DNA of 64,000 nt. Source: Nageia nagi. Lineage: Eukaryota; Pinophyta. Within the stretch, counting starts at the first letter, position 1. Every line of letters starts with the position of its first letter. Both the position numbers and the translations under genes were made by a program. The notes under the pieces were generated by a model. The model saw only the letters and a list, made by a program, of their open reading frames with translations. It did no database searches and was not told where the DNA came from. Below are positions 34,886 to 45,439 of this stretch, piece by piece. The stretch lies in contig JBITNC010000001.1 in NCBI GenBank assembly GCA_050084985.1, positions 23,312,001 to 23,376,000 on the forward strand. Reading direction: 5' to 3'.

Positions 34886-36420
34886 AACAACCTCATCTTA
34901 TTGGTTATATGGAATAACATTTTATTTTTCTTGTATCTTTTGAGCTCTTGTAGTAATATTGACCATTCCTATGAATGTCAAATTATCATAATTCCAATTG
35001 TGGGTTACTTGATTCTCATGTGGATGCAATGAAATATTATTAGCTTGATGTTGAGGAAGAGGATTTTGATAAATTCCTTAGTTTTGATTTGGGATAGCCA
35101 TATAATTATCAACCTTTATTTTTCCATGATCAATTAGATCTTGAATCATTTATTCTAAGGTGCTACATTTATTTGTATCATGACCCTTTTGATGATGGTA
35201 ATGAAAAAATACATTTTCATTATACCATATATTATTTTTAGCATTAAGATGTTAATGTCTTATCTCTAGTAGACTAATTAATTGATGGTCACAAATTTAT
35301 CTCAAAATATCATAAAGCGATTTTGATAAAGGTGTGAACTTTCTTTTTGGTTTAGATTCCTTTTCCTCATTTTGTGGAGAATTTGGTTCCACCTCTCTAG
35401 TAATAGAAACTTTATTAGCTAGTGATGGTTTACTTGTTTGTTCTAATTGATTCTTGTTCTCAACATAAGATTCTTTTTTTTTAGTTTTTATCTTGCCATA
35501 TTGAATCTTGACCTTTTCAATTATGACAACTTGATAAATAGCTTCTTTAAAGGTATTATGTTGTTGAATCAATAGGGTACTAGCAATAGGCTTTAAATAA
35601 TTTTGGTTAAATATTTTGACCAATTCTTCTTGAGGTAGAGTATAAGGCATGCTTTTCAATATTACCCTCCATCTCAAGATGAAATCAATGATCAATTTGT
35701 CTAGGAATTGTTGTAGTCTTATAAGATCAGTGATGAAAGTTTTGTCTTTAATATTGATTTTAAAATGTTCCAAGAATAAATTTGTTAATTGAGCATATGA
35801 ACAAATGCTATATTTTGCTAAGTTTTTGTACCAATCCATTGCTTGTCTAATAAGTATCATAGGAAAGATATGTAGCATTAATGCATCATTATTAGCAATA
35901 ACATAACTTGAATACTTGAATCATTTAATATGTTCTTTGGGATCTTCCTTTCCTTTGAATGGTTAAATATTTGGAATTTCAAATTTAAAATGAATCTCTT
36001 TTTTAGAAACACTAGGATGAATAGGTTCATTACAAATTGTTTCATATGATACCTTTTGTTTTCTTTGCAAACAAAAATCTTTTTCATTTGTCATTAACCT
36101 TTTATGAAGATCATCCTTTTCTAGTTGATTTTGATACATAAGATATTCATCATTTCTATGATCCACTCTTTCTTCATACCCTAAGAATGATTCATATCTT
36201 TGTTCAAAAGGTGTCTTGGAATCACAATGAATCCCATTGTATGTGGAGAAGGTGGTGGAGGTTGTTGAGGTAATGGTGGTCTATGAGGGTAGTGTAGTTG
36301 TCCCTTATCTTTGGGTGGAGGTAAATGATATCTTTGAAGCTTATTTTGTCTATTTCTAAGTTAGGCTTCTTTTCTCTTAGCCAAATAAGGATTTTGATAT
36401 TTATACACCTCATGACCTTG
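34886..36420 (-). pseudogene. gag: gag of the Tat-like element
   Basis: Main gag domain at 35297-35878 (193 codons open): ILIRQAMDWYKNLAKYSICS, AQLTNLFLEHFKINI, FILRWRVILKSMP and EELVKIFNQNYLKPIAS, the retrotransposon gag fold with its W-x-x-x-L and R-x-R-x-x core. A zinc-knuckle-like HYHHQKGHDTNKCSTL segment near 35180-35220 follows, with the first Cys apparently replaced. DLIDHGKI comes after it, as in other Tat gag proteins. Upstream frames (35878-36166, 36222-36413) carry Lys/Pro-rich N-terminal gag sequence in several frames. Confidence 0.85.
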
Positions 36421-37265
36421 TGGTGATAAACATCACACCTTAGGTTATAATTTAATATCTCTCCCCATCATTTGATTAGGTCCAGGTTGGATTTGAACAT
36501 TTTTCTTATTAGCCTACATTGTTGGTGGTTGGTTTTGGTGTAAATTAAACATTGGATGTGCTTGCAAATTTTTTTGTTCAATAAATCCCAAGGGTTTCTT
36601 TTGTTTTTGTACACCTTGATAATATTGAACAATTTGTCATTATTATTATTGCATATTATTTTGTGGTGGATCCTCTTTCATATGTGTATAGGGAGGTATT
36701 CCTTGCAATCTATACCTTGTTGGATCACAATTATTTCTTACCTCACATCATGGTCTAATTATTCTATGACTTGACAAAGGAGTTGATGTATGTAATTTTA
36801 AAATATGAAAAGGATTGTTATAAACTCTAAAATATTCTCTTGGTTCTAGCACTGGAGTGGCTATATGTATAGAGATTTAGTCATCAGATTCTTCTACCTG
36901 CCTAGATATGGTGGAAGGAGTATAATCATATCTTCTTAAAATATGATTGAACTAAACATCCATCTGATAGATAATGTGTGACATGATCATATTTAGGTAT
37001 AAAAGGACCTCTTTAAAGAATAGTATCGATTGAACGAGTTTATGAAGGGGCTATATTTATTACTTTAATTTCTTCCATACTATTGACTGGTTGTGTATCT
37101 TCTGCTAAGTATTCTAGATCTAAAGGAAGAATATGGGCATGAGAATAATGAGGTATTCTTATATTATTTAAGTATATCTAGGTCATGATCGATAGGATTT
37201 AGGTAAACTTAATTTATTTCTCAAGGAGTTTCTCTTCTTAAAATATTCCTACTAGACCTACTAGA
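36421..37265 (-). pseudogene. gag: Decayed N-terminal gag region of the Tat-like element
   Basis: Continuation toward the gag start, with broken Pro/Gln-rich sequence and no open stretch long enough to follow. It is cut at 37265 by gypsy-C and resumes at 41249 after the target duplication. Confidence 0.5.
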
Positions 37266-37551
37266 TGTTATGAACAAAGTTCCCAAAATAGCATAAGATC
37301 AAGAGAGAAAGAGCTCAACGCCTTGAATAAGAGATAAAATCTGTAATAAGCCACTTCGAGGGGGCAACCTCTGTTACATCACATCAATTACACAACAATA
37401 GATAATACAAATGATAATACCTCCTTAGTATATATAGGAATCCAAGGGTGCCACTACAATGAAAGAACACTAGCCAACATAACAATAATAATGTAAGGAA
37501 ATAACAATAACCATAACCGACCTAACCATAATAATGTATAGGGACCTAACA
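37266..37551 (-). repeat. 3' LTR of gypsy-C
   Basis: It begins TGTTATGAACAAAG and ends GGGACCTAACA, so it is TG...CA on both strands, with TGTTA/TAACA terminal inverted repeats. A TATA-like run AGTATATATAGG lies at 37428-37439. A polypurine tract (GATAGGGGCA on the minus strand) adjoins at 37552-37562. Confidence 0.95.
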
Positions 37552-37575
37552 TGCCCCTATCCTTCAAAAAACATT

Positions 37576-38760
37576 ATCCTCAATGTTTGAGTAGTTCTGG
37601 ATGCTTCTGTAGGAAAGTCTCATCTTCCCATGTGGAATCTTCAGCAGGTAGGTTCTTCCACTTAATGAGATACTCTGAAATTGATCAATTTCTTAGCTTA
37701 TAGATTCTTAATTCAGTGATTACTTCTAGCTCCAATATAATTTTCCCTTCCTCATCGAGTTCTAGAAGTGTATTTTGAACTAGGATCTTGTCACCTATAA
37801 CCTTCTTTAAGCATGAAACATGAAAAACTGGGTGTACTCGCGAAGAAGCTAGAAGCTCTAATTTGTATGCCATACTACCAATCTTTTGCAACACCTTATA
37901 AGGCCCATAGTACTTGGGATATAGTTTGTTATCCTTCTTAGATTGCTTAAGGGACATCTATTTGTATGGTTGTAGCCTTAAAAACACCTAATCGCCCACT
38001 TCAAAACTTCTTTCACTACGATGTTGATCTGCTTGTTGTTTCATTCTATTCTATGCCAAAGTCAAGTTATCCTTTAAGAGTTGGAGAACTTATTGTTGAT
38101 GCTCGATGTGATCTTCCATTGCTTGAACCTTTGATTTTCTCTTATATATGATGTGATGGATGGTGTATGATATCCATAAAGTTCCATAAATGGGTCATTT
38201 TTGCTATGGTATGGAAGGAAGTGTTATACCACCATTCTGCAAAGATAACCACTTGACCCATTGTGTTTGTTTATCAGATACAAAGTAATGAAGATATCCT
38301 TCCAAACATTTTTTCACTATCTTAGTTTGCCCATCTGATTGAGGATGATAAGATGAGCTATGAGCCAATTGAGTACCGATACAAGAAAATAATTCTATCC
38401 AAAAATTCCCAGTGAAAATGGGATCTCTATCACTTACAATAATCTTTGGTTTCCATGTAATTTTTGAACTATCTCCATGAATGCAATAGCAACTGTACTA
38501 GCTTTGAAGGGATGGGATAGTGCACAAAAGTGTGCATACTTGGTAAGTCTATCAACAACCACCATGATGACACTCTTTTCTGCAGACTTGGGTAGACCCG
38601 TGATAAAATCCATTGAGACTTCCTCCCAACGCTGACTTGGAATAGTTAATGGTTGTAAAAGACCTGGGGTCTTGATTGTTTCAACTTTATTTTGTTGGAA
38701 AACCAAACATTCTACCACAAACTTTTGGATATCAAATTTAAGGCCATCCCAAAAAAATTC
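37576..38760 (-). pseudogene. pol: gypsy-C integrase with chromodomain
   Basis: It starts just after the GAA run with NDSLWYKDRLYL near 38890 and passes through the zinc domain to VVECLVFQQNKVETIKTPG (38660-38718; the family has two Cys here and one is Phe). The core follows: WEEVSMDFITGLPKSAEKS with the first catalytic Asp, then VVVDRLTKYAHFCALSHPF. The middle of the core (38430-37960) is broken by stops. The C-terminal stretch 37685-37957 has YPKYYGPYKVLQKIG (GPY/F motif) and HPVFHVSCLKK. A chromodomain follows, ISEYLIKWKNLPAEDSTWED then TFLQKHPELLKH, ending at a TGA near 37577, with one stop at its start. Confidence 0.92.
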
Positions 38761-38895
38761 CTTCTTGACTTTGTGGTAAGTTTTTAAAACTTCAGCCCTC
38801 CTAGAGGAGAGGTGTGTAATTCCAAAAGAACCTTTTGTTTTAGTTTTGAGTTCTTACATAAATATAAGCGATCCTTGTACCATAGAGAATCATTT

Positions 38896-38919
38896 TTCTT
38901 CTTCTTCTTCTTCTTCTTC
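38896..38919 (-). repeat. GAA microsatellite at the deletion junction of gypsy-C
   Basis: Eight GAA units on the minus strand (CTT on plus). It lies exactly between the gag zinc knuckle and the integrase N-terminus, where protease to RNase H should be. Confidence 0.9.
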
Positions 38920-39955
38920 ACATTCTATGTAGAATAATTTCTTCTCCCCACACTTATGTCCTTTACTGTACTTGTTATCACAATTGAAACATAGACCCTT
39001 TGCTCATCTTTCATCCATTTGTTGAGGTGTCAACCTTGTAGGTTTAGGTAAGTGAGAAGAAGTAACATTATTTTATTTATAGGTGTTTGAGGAGAACCTT
39101 TTAGTAGCCATTGCCATATTTTTACTTTAAACCTTCCTTGCCATCCTAAAAGCCATCTCTAAGGATGTTGGTTCAAACAGATGCACCTCATGTTGAATGT
39201 TATCCTTTAAGGTTCCCATAAAGAGATCCAACAATCTATCACTTGGTATGTCATTCACTCTAAGACTCAACTTTTGAAATTGTTGAATGTGCTCCATCAC
39301 TGAACCTTTTTGCCTTAGATTTGTCAATTGAGTAAAGAAGGAATTATTCTTAACATCCTCATGGTAGGCTATCAGTTCCTCTCTAAAAATGGACCAAGAT
39401 ACAATAGAACCCTTTTTACATTCACAAAGCCATTGATACCATACAACCTACTCAAGCTCTAGATACAAGGATGCAATTGTTACTTTTTGTGATGTTCGAT
39501 ACTTGGTGTAGATCAAAAAAATGCTCCATTTGAAATATCCAAGTGATGGGGTCCTTTCCATCAAACTTCCTCATGTTTATCTTGGGGAATTAGATTCCCC
39601 TTGAGAACCATGCTGGAGCACTTCCATTAGTAGAAGCATATCCTCCTAAATTAGTCTTATTAATGAAGGGTTTATCTCCTTGAACAATATCATTATTTTC
39701 CTAACAACCTTGGGCCATATCAACATCTTTAGGAATCTTTCCCTCTGGGTTTTGTATGAGTTGAAAAATCTTTTCCATCTTTTGATCCATATTTGTCAAA
39801 TCCCTTTTTAGTTCCTCCATATCACCCTTTTTTACACACCCTTTAACCAATTCTTCCACTTGGGATATTCAGAATAATATGTCTTCACTTTCTGCTATAG
39901 TCATGGATGAACCTTCTAGAGGTCTAGTTGGTGTAGCAATGTTTTTTGGTGGCAT
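38905..39955 (-). pseudogene. gag: gypsy-C gag with zinc knuckle
   Basis: Nearly complete gag starting at an ATG at 39955 (MPPKNIATPTRPLEG). Coiled-coil-like sequence follows (VKKGDMEELKRDLTNMDQKM), then the core: KFDGKDPITWIFQMEHFF near 39560, VVWYQWLCECKKGS, FREELIAYHEDVKNN, and the open stretch 39127-39327 (NLRQKGSVMEHIQQFQKLSL, LFMGTLKDNIQHEVHLF). The knuckle CFNCDNKYSKGHKC near 38950-38992 has all Cys and His ligands. Only a few stops break it, fewer than in the surrounding elements, in line with younger LTRs. Confidence 0.9.
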
Positions 39956-40944
39956 TTTGACTAAGTATTATTGTGGAGTAGGAATTTCCCATATGGTCAA
40001 AAGGTTAACTTGGTTAGTTTCAAGATTCTCGGGGGTCTCCCTATATATGAAAGGTACATGGGAGCTTAATTTTGTGTTATTGCTATCTAATGCACAACTT
40101 TTTGAAAATTTCCCTTGCTAATATACTCACGGTACATGAGGGAATCCCAAATGACCTCTCTATATACCATATACGTGCATGAGCATGATGGTCTCTCTAT
40201 ATACTCAAAGGTACGTGAGAGAATCCAATAGTGGCCTAAGCGATATACTACGAGTATGTTGTAGGAGACCATAATTCCTTGGAATGCAATGCTGGCAAAG
40301 TAATGATAGCTCCTATGTTTAAAGATGCCAGAACACGTCTATACCTACAAGACTCTCCTCTTTCTTCTCTTTCCAATAGCTTATGAATCACCCCAAATAG
40401 AACTTCCAACTGATGTAAATATGAAATTTCAGCCCTTTTGAGTATGAAATTTATAGCTATGGTAGAATCAAATGTATTCTTTTCAATTCCATATATTTTG
40501 TCAAATTCTGAGATTCCAAGAGGAAATGGCTGTAATTTTCCCAAAATGTGCCAATTTTTGGATTTTTTTGAAGAGCAAACTTGTATGAAGTGCCTTGTGT
40601 CACCTATTTATTCCCAAACCTTGAAAATTGTAATAGATAAAATTCAATCTATAACCTAACCAATCTAATAAGTTTCACCTATTTTGGAGCTATAAAACTT
40701 CATATATACCCTTTTTAGCTAGAATACCTATTTTAGACCTGCTTTTGAGACTAGTCACAAACCTTAACTTCCCTTGAGTGTAAATTGAAAAATATAGTGA
40801 ATTAGGAGTTGAAATTTTAACTAAAACTTATTTGGTATGTATTATAAAAACTCTATAAATTTCATAATCTAAATCCTTGCAAAACAAAATTAGTACTAAA
40901 AATGCCATAATGACTAGTTTTGAGCTGTGAAACCCTAGAATCGT
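39956..40944 (-). other. gypsy-C leader
   Basis: About 1 kb between primer-binding site and gag. It contains three related blocks near 40030-40230 with GGTAC(A/G)TG-GAG and CTCTATATA motifs. No protein domain is recognised, although 40248-40544 is open on the sense strand. Confidence 0.6.
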
Positions 40945-40959
40945 CTGCTCTGGTACCAA
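40945..40959 (-). other. Primer-binding site of gypsy-C
   Basis: Minus strand TTTGGTACCAGAGCA adjoins the 5' LTR. It matches the initiator-methionine tRNA complement TGGTATCAGAGC with one mismatch. Confidence 0.85.
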
Positions 40960-41243
40960 ATGTTATGAACAAAGTTCCCAAAATAGCATAAGATCAAGAG
41001 AGAAAGATCTCAACACCTTGAATAAGAGATAAAATCTTAATAAGCCACTTCAATAGGGCAACCTCCTTACATCACATCAATTACACAACAATAGCAATAC
41101 AAATGATAATACCTCCTTAGTATATATAGGAGTCCAAGGGGTGCCACTACAATGAAAGGACACTAGCTGACATAAAAATAATAATGTAAGGAAATAATAA
41201 TAACCATATCTACCTAACCATAATAATGTATAGGGACCTAACA
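40960..41243 (-). repeat. 5' LTR of gypsy-C
   Basis: Matches 37266-37551 with about fifteen differences by eye, mostly transitions. The TATA-like run is at 41119-41130. The right flank CTAGA is the target duplication. Confidence 0.95.
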
Positions 41244-41248
41244 CTAGA

Positions 41249-43026
41249 CCTATAACTTTCTCATTCTTCTAAATGATATTCATAGTACGATTCTTGCACT
41301 TGGCGAGCTCTTTGAGAATGAGTGTCAACCATCCTCTCTTTTATTTTTGATTTTGTATTTTTTTATTTTACATTGAACATGAAAATCATATTTTTTATCT
41401 TTTGTATTTATGTTTGCAAGGAAAACAATTAGATGCATAAACAACCTACATGTAAACTTACCTTCTTAATGTGATTATCTTTTTCTAGCTTTTTCATATA
41501 TTAAGTTAATATTTTTAATGTGAGAGATATAAATGATATATTTTAATCTTTTTTTTATTGTCCTAAATTGTTTTGTCTAGTCAAGTATTTATGCAAAGTA
41601 AGTTGGTTATCCTATTAGGCTATCTAAGGCTAAGTAATGACTTGGTAGCTAAAGTGATCCCCTTAGTGCAATGGGGTTCGATGAATACTGCTAAGAACTA
41701 TCTCGATGATGAAATCCAAGTATAGCTCCCTTTTTTATATTTATTCAACAAAAATTAATGACTTCTAACCTATGGAATTAATATTCATCTCCAAGTTTTG
41801 GCTCTAAGGCTTATGATATTTTGTTGCTGGGAACATCAAAAAATAAATTTTATAGTTGGTAATGACATCCAACTCATTTATGTTCATTTTAATAGGTTTC
41901 ATTATCATGAATTTAACCAAAGCAAAATACTCATGGATGCAAATTCTAACCCTCCCAATCATACATGTCTTAGTTAAACTTATTTTTTAATATGATTTAA
42001 GCAATATCTTAATTAATGTGTAAGTTAATCTAAATAACCCACAACATCCATTTACCTTTTAATAGGGTTTATTAACCAAAGTAAATATTTAGATGTGGTT
42101 TATTACCTTTTCTTATAAGTCACATTCTCCTTTGACTACCTCTTGATGTGGTAAGGGTAGACAAGTAAGAAGCCATTAATGTGTGCAAATTTCCTTTAAT
42201 GTAAGTTTATTTCCCCTTGTTATGAGTGACAATATTTGGATCACCTTTCGATGTGTTACAACATACAAGTAAGAGTATTAATGTGTAAAACATGACAACC
42301 AAATTCATTCATCAATTTTATGTATCCTAGTCTACCTTAAACTTAATTAATTCACCTTAGGTTAATTTTGAATTTAATGATAATTAATTACCCCTTCCAA
42401 GTGTGGATATAACTTAGTGTAGATTCATTTATCAAATTAATATAATAATATTAAAGAATATAAAATTCATTTACCCTTTTCTATCAAATCCATTCTTATC
42501 ACCTTAGATCACTTTGTAGCGCAAAGGGAGAGCATAAGTGGATAATACAAAAAAATTATTAAGTGGGTTAGTTTGTTTGTTGATGTGATCCCTACCCAAA
42601 TAGACAAGTAAATAAAATATTAAAACTTTAATCAAAAATTAAAATTAAAAATAATGCAATTTTACCATTGATATCAAATACCCTCCCCTACATGCACTCT
42701 AGCAAAGGGATCACAAACAAAGTGTTCATTTTTTATTCCCATTTTTAGTTCCTAAGATATGCTTATAGTATCGATGGGGATAAAAATATTTGACCTCTAT
42801 CTTGAATAATTAGCATTTTAACCAATCATTAGCATCCCATTCCAATCATTGATGTTCGATACCCAATCGTTGGCAATTCTACAATTGAAGATTGGAATAA
42901 CATAGAATAGAAAAAATGGAATTACCTTATATATTATACAATATAAACCATAAACAATAAATTTAAAGATGAAAAACAACCCCTATTTTATGTCATTGAT
43001 ATTGTCTGCATGCAAGGGGACCTTCT
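41249..43026 (-). other. Leader and gag start of the Tat-like element
   Basis: Non-coding or too decayed to follow. AT-rich, with no domain recognised. It joins 37260 once gypsy-C is removed and leads to the primer-binding site at 43027. Confidence 0.55.
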
Positions 43027-43039
43027 TCTAGCACCAAAA
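43027..43039 (-). other. Candidate primer-binding site of the Tat-like element
   Basis: Minus strand TTTTGGTGCTAGA followed by AGAAGG lies immediately inside the LTR. It resembles the TGGCGCTAGAAGGAGG-type sites that I associate with plant gypsy elements. The tRNA is not assigned. Confidence 0.5.
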
Positions 43040-43787
43040 TTTCATACTCAAAAAGCAACCTTGTTGGAAAATAAGATAAGAAATTTTACAACCAACATTT
43101 TCTTTATTATTTTTTGAATAGACCTTTATAATACAATTACAAATCTCTTTTGATCATTGCCTTATGAAAGGTATTTTTACAAAATGATATTTTGGCCTTT
43201 ATGACTATTTACAGAGTCATAGGTGACCTAATTCAGTTCATTAACAATTTTGCAATAGTGTTTGGAAGCCCTAAAAATTATCTTCTAGTTACTGCAATAA
43301 ATATGGATTTCTCTTCTTCAACTTTGGATGAATATTGCTAATCAGCTCTGCTACTCAGCACCTATGGACTCTACACACATGTGAATAGAAAATACATCAA
43401 ACATACTTTCTCATATCACAAAAATAAATATAATACTAAATATAAATAAGCATGTAAAAGTATGAAATAGTAAAGCACTCAACTCACTAAGTTTGGATGT
43501 ATTATAGCAAAGTAACTTTACAAAGATGCTTCAAGAGTAAAAGTATGAGCCATCTATCATCCTTTGCTTTCTTCCCAATATTCTTCAGGAGATGTCATTC
43601 TTATTTTGTTTTTACCAATTACAAAGTCACTAGCATTCAGGTATTAGACATCAAGATCTGACCTGAGTTGCTGATAATTGAATTCAAATGCTAGTGATTG
43701 GTAGACTATAGTAAACTTTTATAATAATATTTTAATTTTTAATCCTTCTTTCGTATATCAAAAGAAGGATCATTTTTGGGTGGCTAC
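43040..43787 (-). repeat. 5' LTR of the Tat-like element
   Basis: 748 bp, homologous to 8402-9277. On the minus strand it starts TGTAGCCACCCAAAAATG. The adjoining AGTGG belongs to gypsy-B gag and forms the target duplication with AGTGT at 8397-8401. The terminal hairpin is kept with one change (43744-43768). Confidence 0.85.
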
Positions 43788-44830
43788 AAGTGGCTTAAAA
43801 GAAGATATTCAAGTAGAAGTGAAGATATTCAATCCTAATAATATGATTAGCAGGGGTCATTGGTAAAAAATGGTAAATAGCATGTGATTCCTACCAAGGG
43901 GTATTTTTAATATAAATTTTAAATATTGGTAAATTAGTAAGTATTTTATAAGGGGATGGGGGGTAGGGTGTTTAAAATTCATGCAATATATTTTAAGACG
44001 GATTTCTATTATGTGACCCCTCATGTTTCATCAATTGCTTATAAATATTATATAAATAAATCCAACTATTAGGAATTAGTAATTATTGATGAGAAGGACT
44101 AATACATCATTAGATTTGGCTATAAGGAAAAAATTTGATAGCATTCATCTATGGGTTTTTTTAACAACAACTATCTTTATGTTTCATCAGTTTATTACAA
44201 ATATTACATTTATAAATCCAATTATTAAAAATTAGTAATTACTAATGACAAGGACTAATACATCATTAGATCTGGTAGTAAGGGAAAATTTTGATAACAT
44301 TCATCTATATGTAATAAATGAAAATAAATAAAATTATTTTAAGTGAGCCCTTGTGTTTCATCAATTACTTTATAAATTTATAATATTAGAATATAAGTAC
44401 TACAACTATCGTGTGAGTCATATCATGATTATTATTTATTATATATGAATTTACCATGAGGGGTTTAAAATATTAAAATAGAAGGTGGTAAATTTTAAAA
44501 ATAGGGGGATTTTCAAGAATCTTGTGGACTCCAATCTTATGAAGGATTTCTATTAAATGCCCACCCTTGTAATATGATAATAGCTATTGGGCTTACTAAA
44601 TTGGCTAAAGATGAGATCATTGTTCAATGTAAGCAAGGGAAGTAACCATTTGGGAAACCATGAAATTCATAATTTAGTCTAAAACTAAATTACCCATTAT
44701 CAATTAAGCAACTTAGTTTAGAGGAAATAAAGGAGCATAGGAAAAAAGGTCTTAATTATAATTATGATACAAAACATGGGCCAAACCACCAATGCACTAC
44801 ATAAAAAATTTATTTGTTAAATATCGATAC
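43788..44830 (+). pseudogene. gag: gypsy-B gag, 3' part, split by a small transposon
   Basis: Resumes the gag of 7741-8401. 43788-43847 reads SGLKEDIQVEVKIFNPNN. After the hAT-like insertion, IAIGLTKLAKDEIIVQC continues at about 44579, then LNYPLSIKQLSLEEIKEHRK near 44690. The zinc knuckle at 44748-44796 reads GLNYNYDTKHGPNHQC: the first two ligand cysteines are Asn and Tyr, leaving only His and the last Cys. Stops occur. The identity of the two gag halves as one gene rests on motif order and on the target-site bases at the break. Confidence 0.85.
43848..44570. mobile_element. hAT-like non-autonomous DNA transposon
   Basis: 723 bp inserted in the gypsy-B gag, flanked by a perfect 8-bp duplication AATATGAT (43840-43847 and 44571-44578). 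Left end TAGCAGGGGTCATT; right end, read inward, ACAAGGGTGGGCATT. Ends of the CAGGGGTGGGCA type with 8-bp duplications are typical of hAT elements. The inside has no transposase. It contains two to three tandem units of 150-180 bp, each opening GTTTCATCA and sharing AGGACTAATACATCATTAGAT (44029, 44181, 44363), plus an internal near-copy of the right end near 43998-44028. Confidence 0.7.
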
Positions 44831-44879
44831 CTCAGAGGACTAAGTAGAGGAGGTATATAAGGATACAATTGCAAATATA

Positions 44880-45110
44880 ATGGATTAACTTGATAACACT
44901 AATGAAGATACTCATAAAATTTCTTGCAATCCCCTTTTAGTATTTTCTTCCTTGCAAACTATGAAATATCATATACATTTCAAAGGATATACTCTTATTA
45001 TGTTGGTTGACTCAGGGAGCACACATAATTTAATTGACCCAAGGGTAGCTAAAAAGGCCAAGTGCTATATACAACCTTAGAATAGTTTTTGACATGATGA
45101 TTGATAATGA
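44880..45110 (+). pseudogene. pol: gypsy-B aspartic protease
   Basis: Protease of the polyprotein. The active site is intact: LVDSGSTHNLIDPRVAKKAK at about 45002-45060, with the catalytic D-S-G-S and the usual HNLID that follows. Upstream is SLQTMKYHIHFKGYTLIM, the normal first strands of the domain. A stop follows near 45078. It lies after the knuckle and before the reverse transcriptase, as expected. Confidence 0.85.
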
Positions 45111-45439
45111 TGAAAATAATTTCTTTAAGGGTAAATATCACAATGTCAAAATTAACATGGGATATTATTAATTGCAATACAATATGTATATGCTTCCATT
45201 GGGAGGATGTGATGTGGCCTTTGGAGCTTAATAGTTGAGGATATTGGAGCCTATCTTATGGAAGTTTTATGAACCTTATATACAATTCATTATTAAGGGA
45301 TATAAATATACCCTCAAAGTACTACACTCAAGCCCTCATAGATTATTAGTTACCATAGTATGAAGAATCTTGTTTGAAAGGGAGGACAAGGAATTATGAA
45401 TAATTATTTTGAATTCAATTGAATAAGAAAGGACATAAT

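Larger units (their letters stand above)
37266..41243 (-). mobile_element. gypsy-C: deleted chromovirus (gag, integrase, chromodomain)
   Basis: Minus-strand element with 286- and 284-bp LTRs (37266-37551, 40960-41243), about 5% different by eye, flanked by a perfect 5-bp duplication CTAGA (37261-37265 and 41244-41248). It keeps gag with a zinc knuckle and integrase with a chromodomain, but protease, reverse transcriptase and RNase H are absent. The two halves meet at a GAA run (38896-38919). At under 4 kb it could only have moved with proteins supplied by another element, if the deletion preceded insertion. It is nested in the Tat-like gag. Confidence 0.92.
8402..43787 (-). mobile_element. 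Giant Tat-like Ty3/gypsy element carrying nested insertions
   Basis: Minus-strand element bounded by related LTRs (8402-9277 and 43040-43787, roughly 80% alike by eye). It is inserted in gypsy-B gag with flanks AGTGT (left) and AGTGG (right), a 5-bp duplication with one mismatch. Reading leftward: primer-binding site 43027-43039, leader, gag, protease, linker, reverse transcriptase with YVDD, RNase H, a second archaeal-type RNase H, integrase, an extra sense frame, a long 3' region with an antisense frame, and the 3' LTR. The double RNase H is the hallmark of the Tat lineage (Ogre, Retand and relatives). Three elements are nested inside. Subtracting them leaves about 18 kb, large but within the Tat range. 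Confidence 0.85.

Noticed and set aside
43040-43787. Solo repeat or SINE-like family, paired with 8402-9277
   Set aside because: First considered as an unclassified dispersed repeat. The primer-binding-like sequence inside, the gag break outside and the 5-bp flanks fit paired LTRs better.
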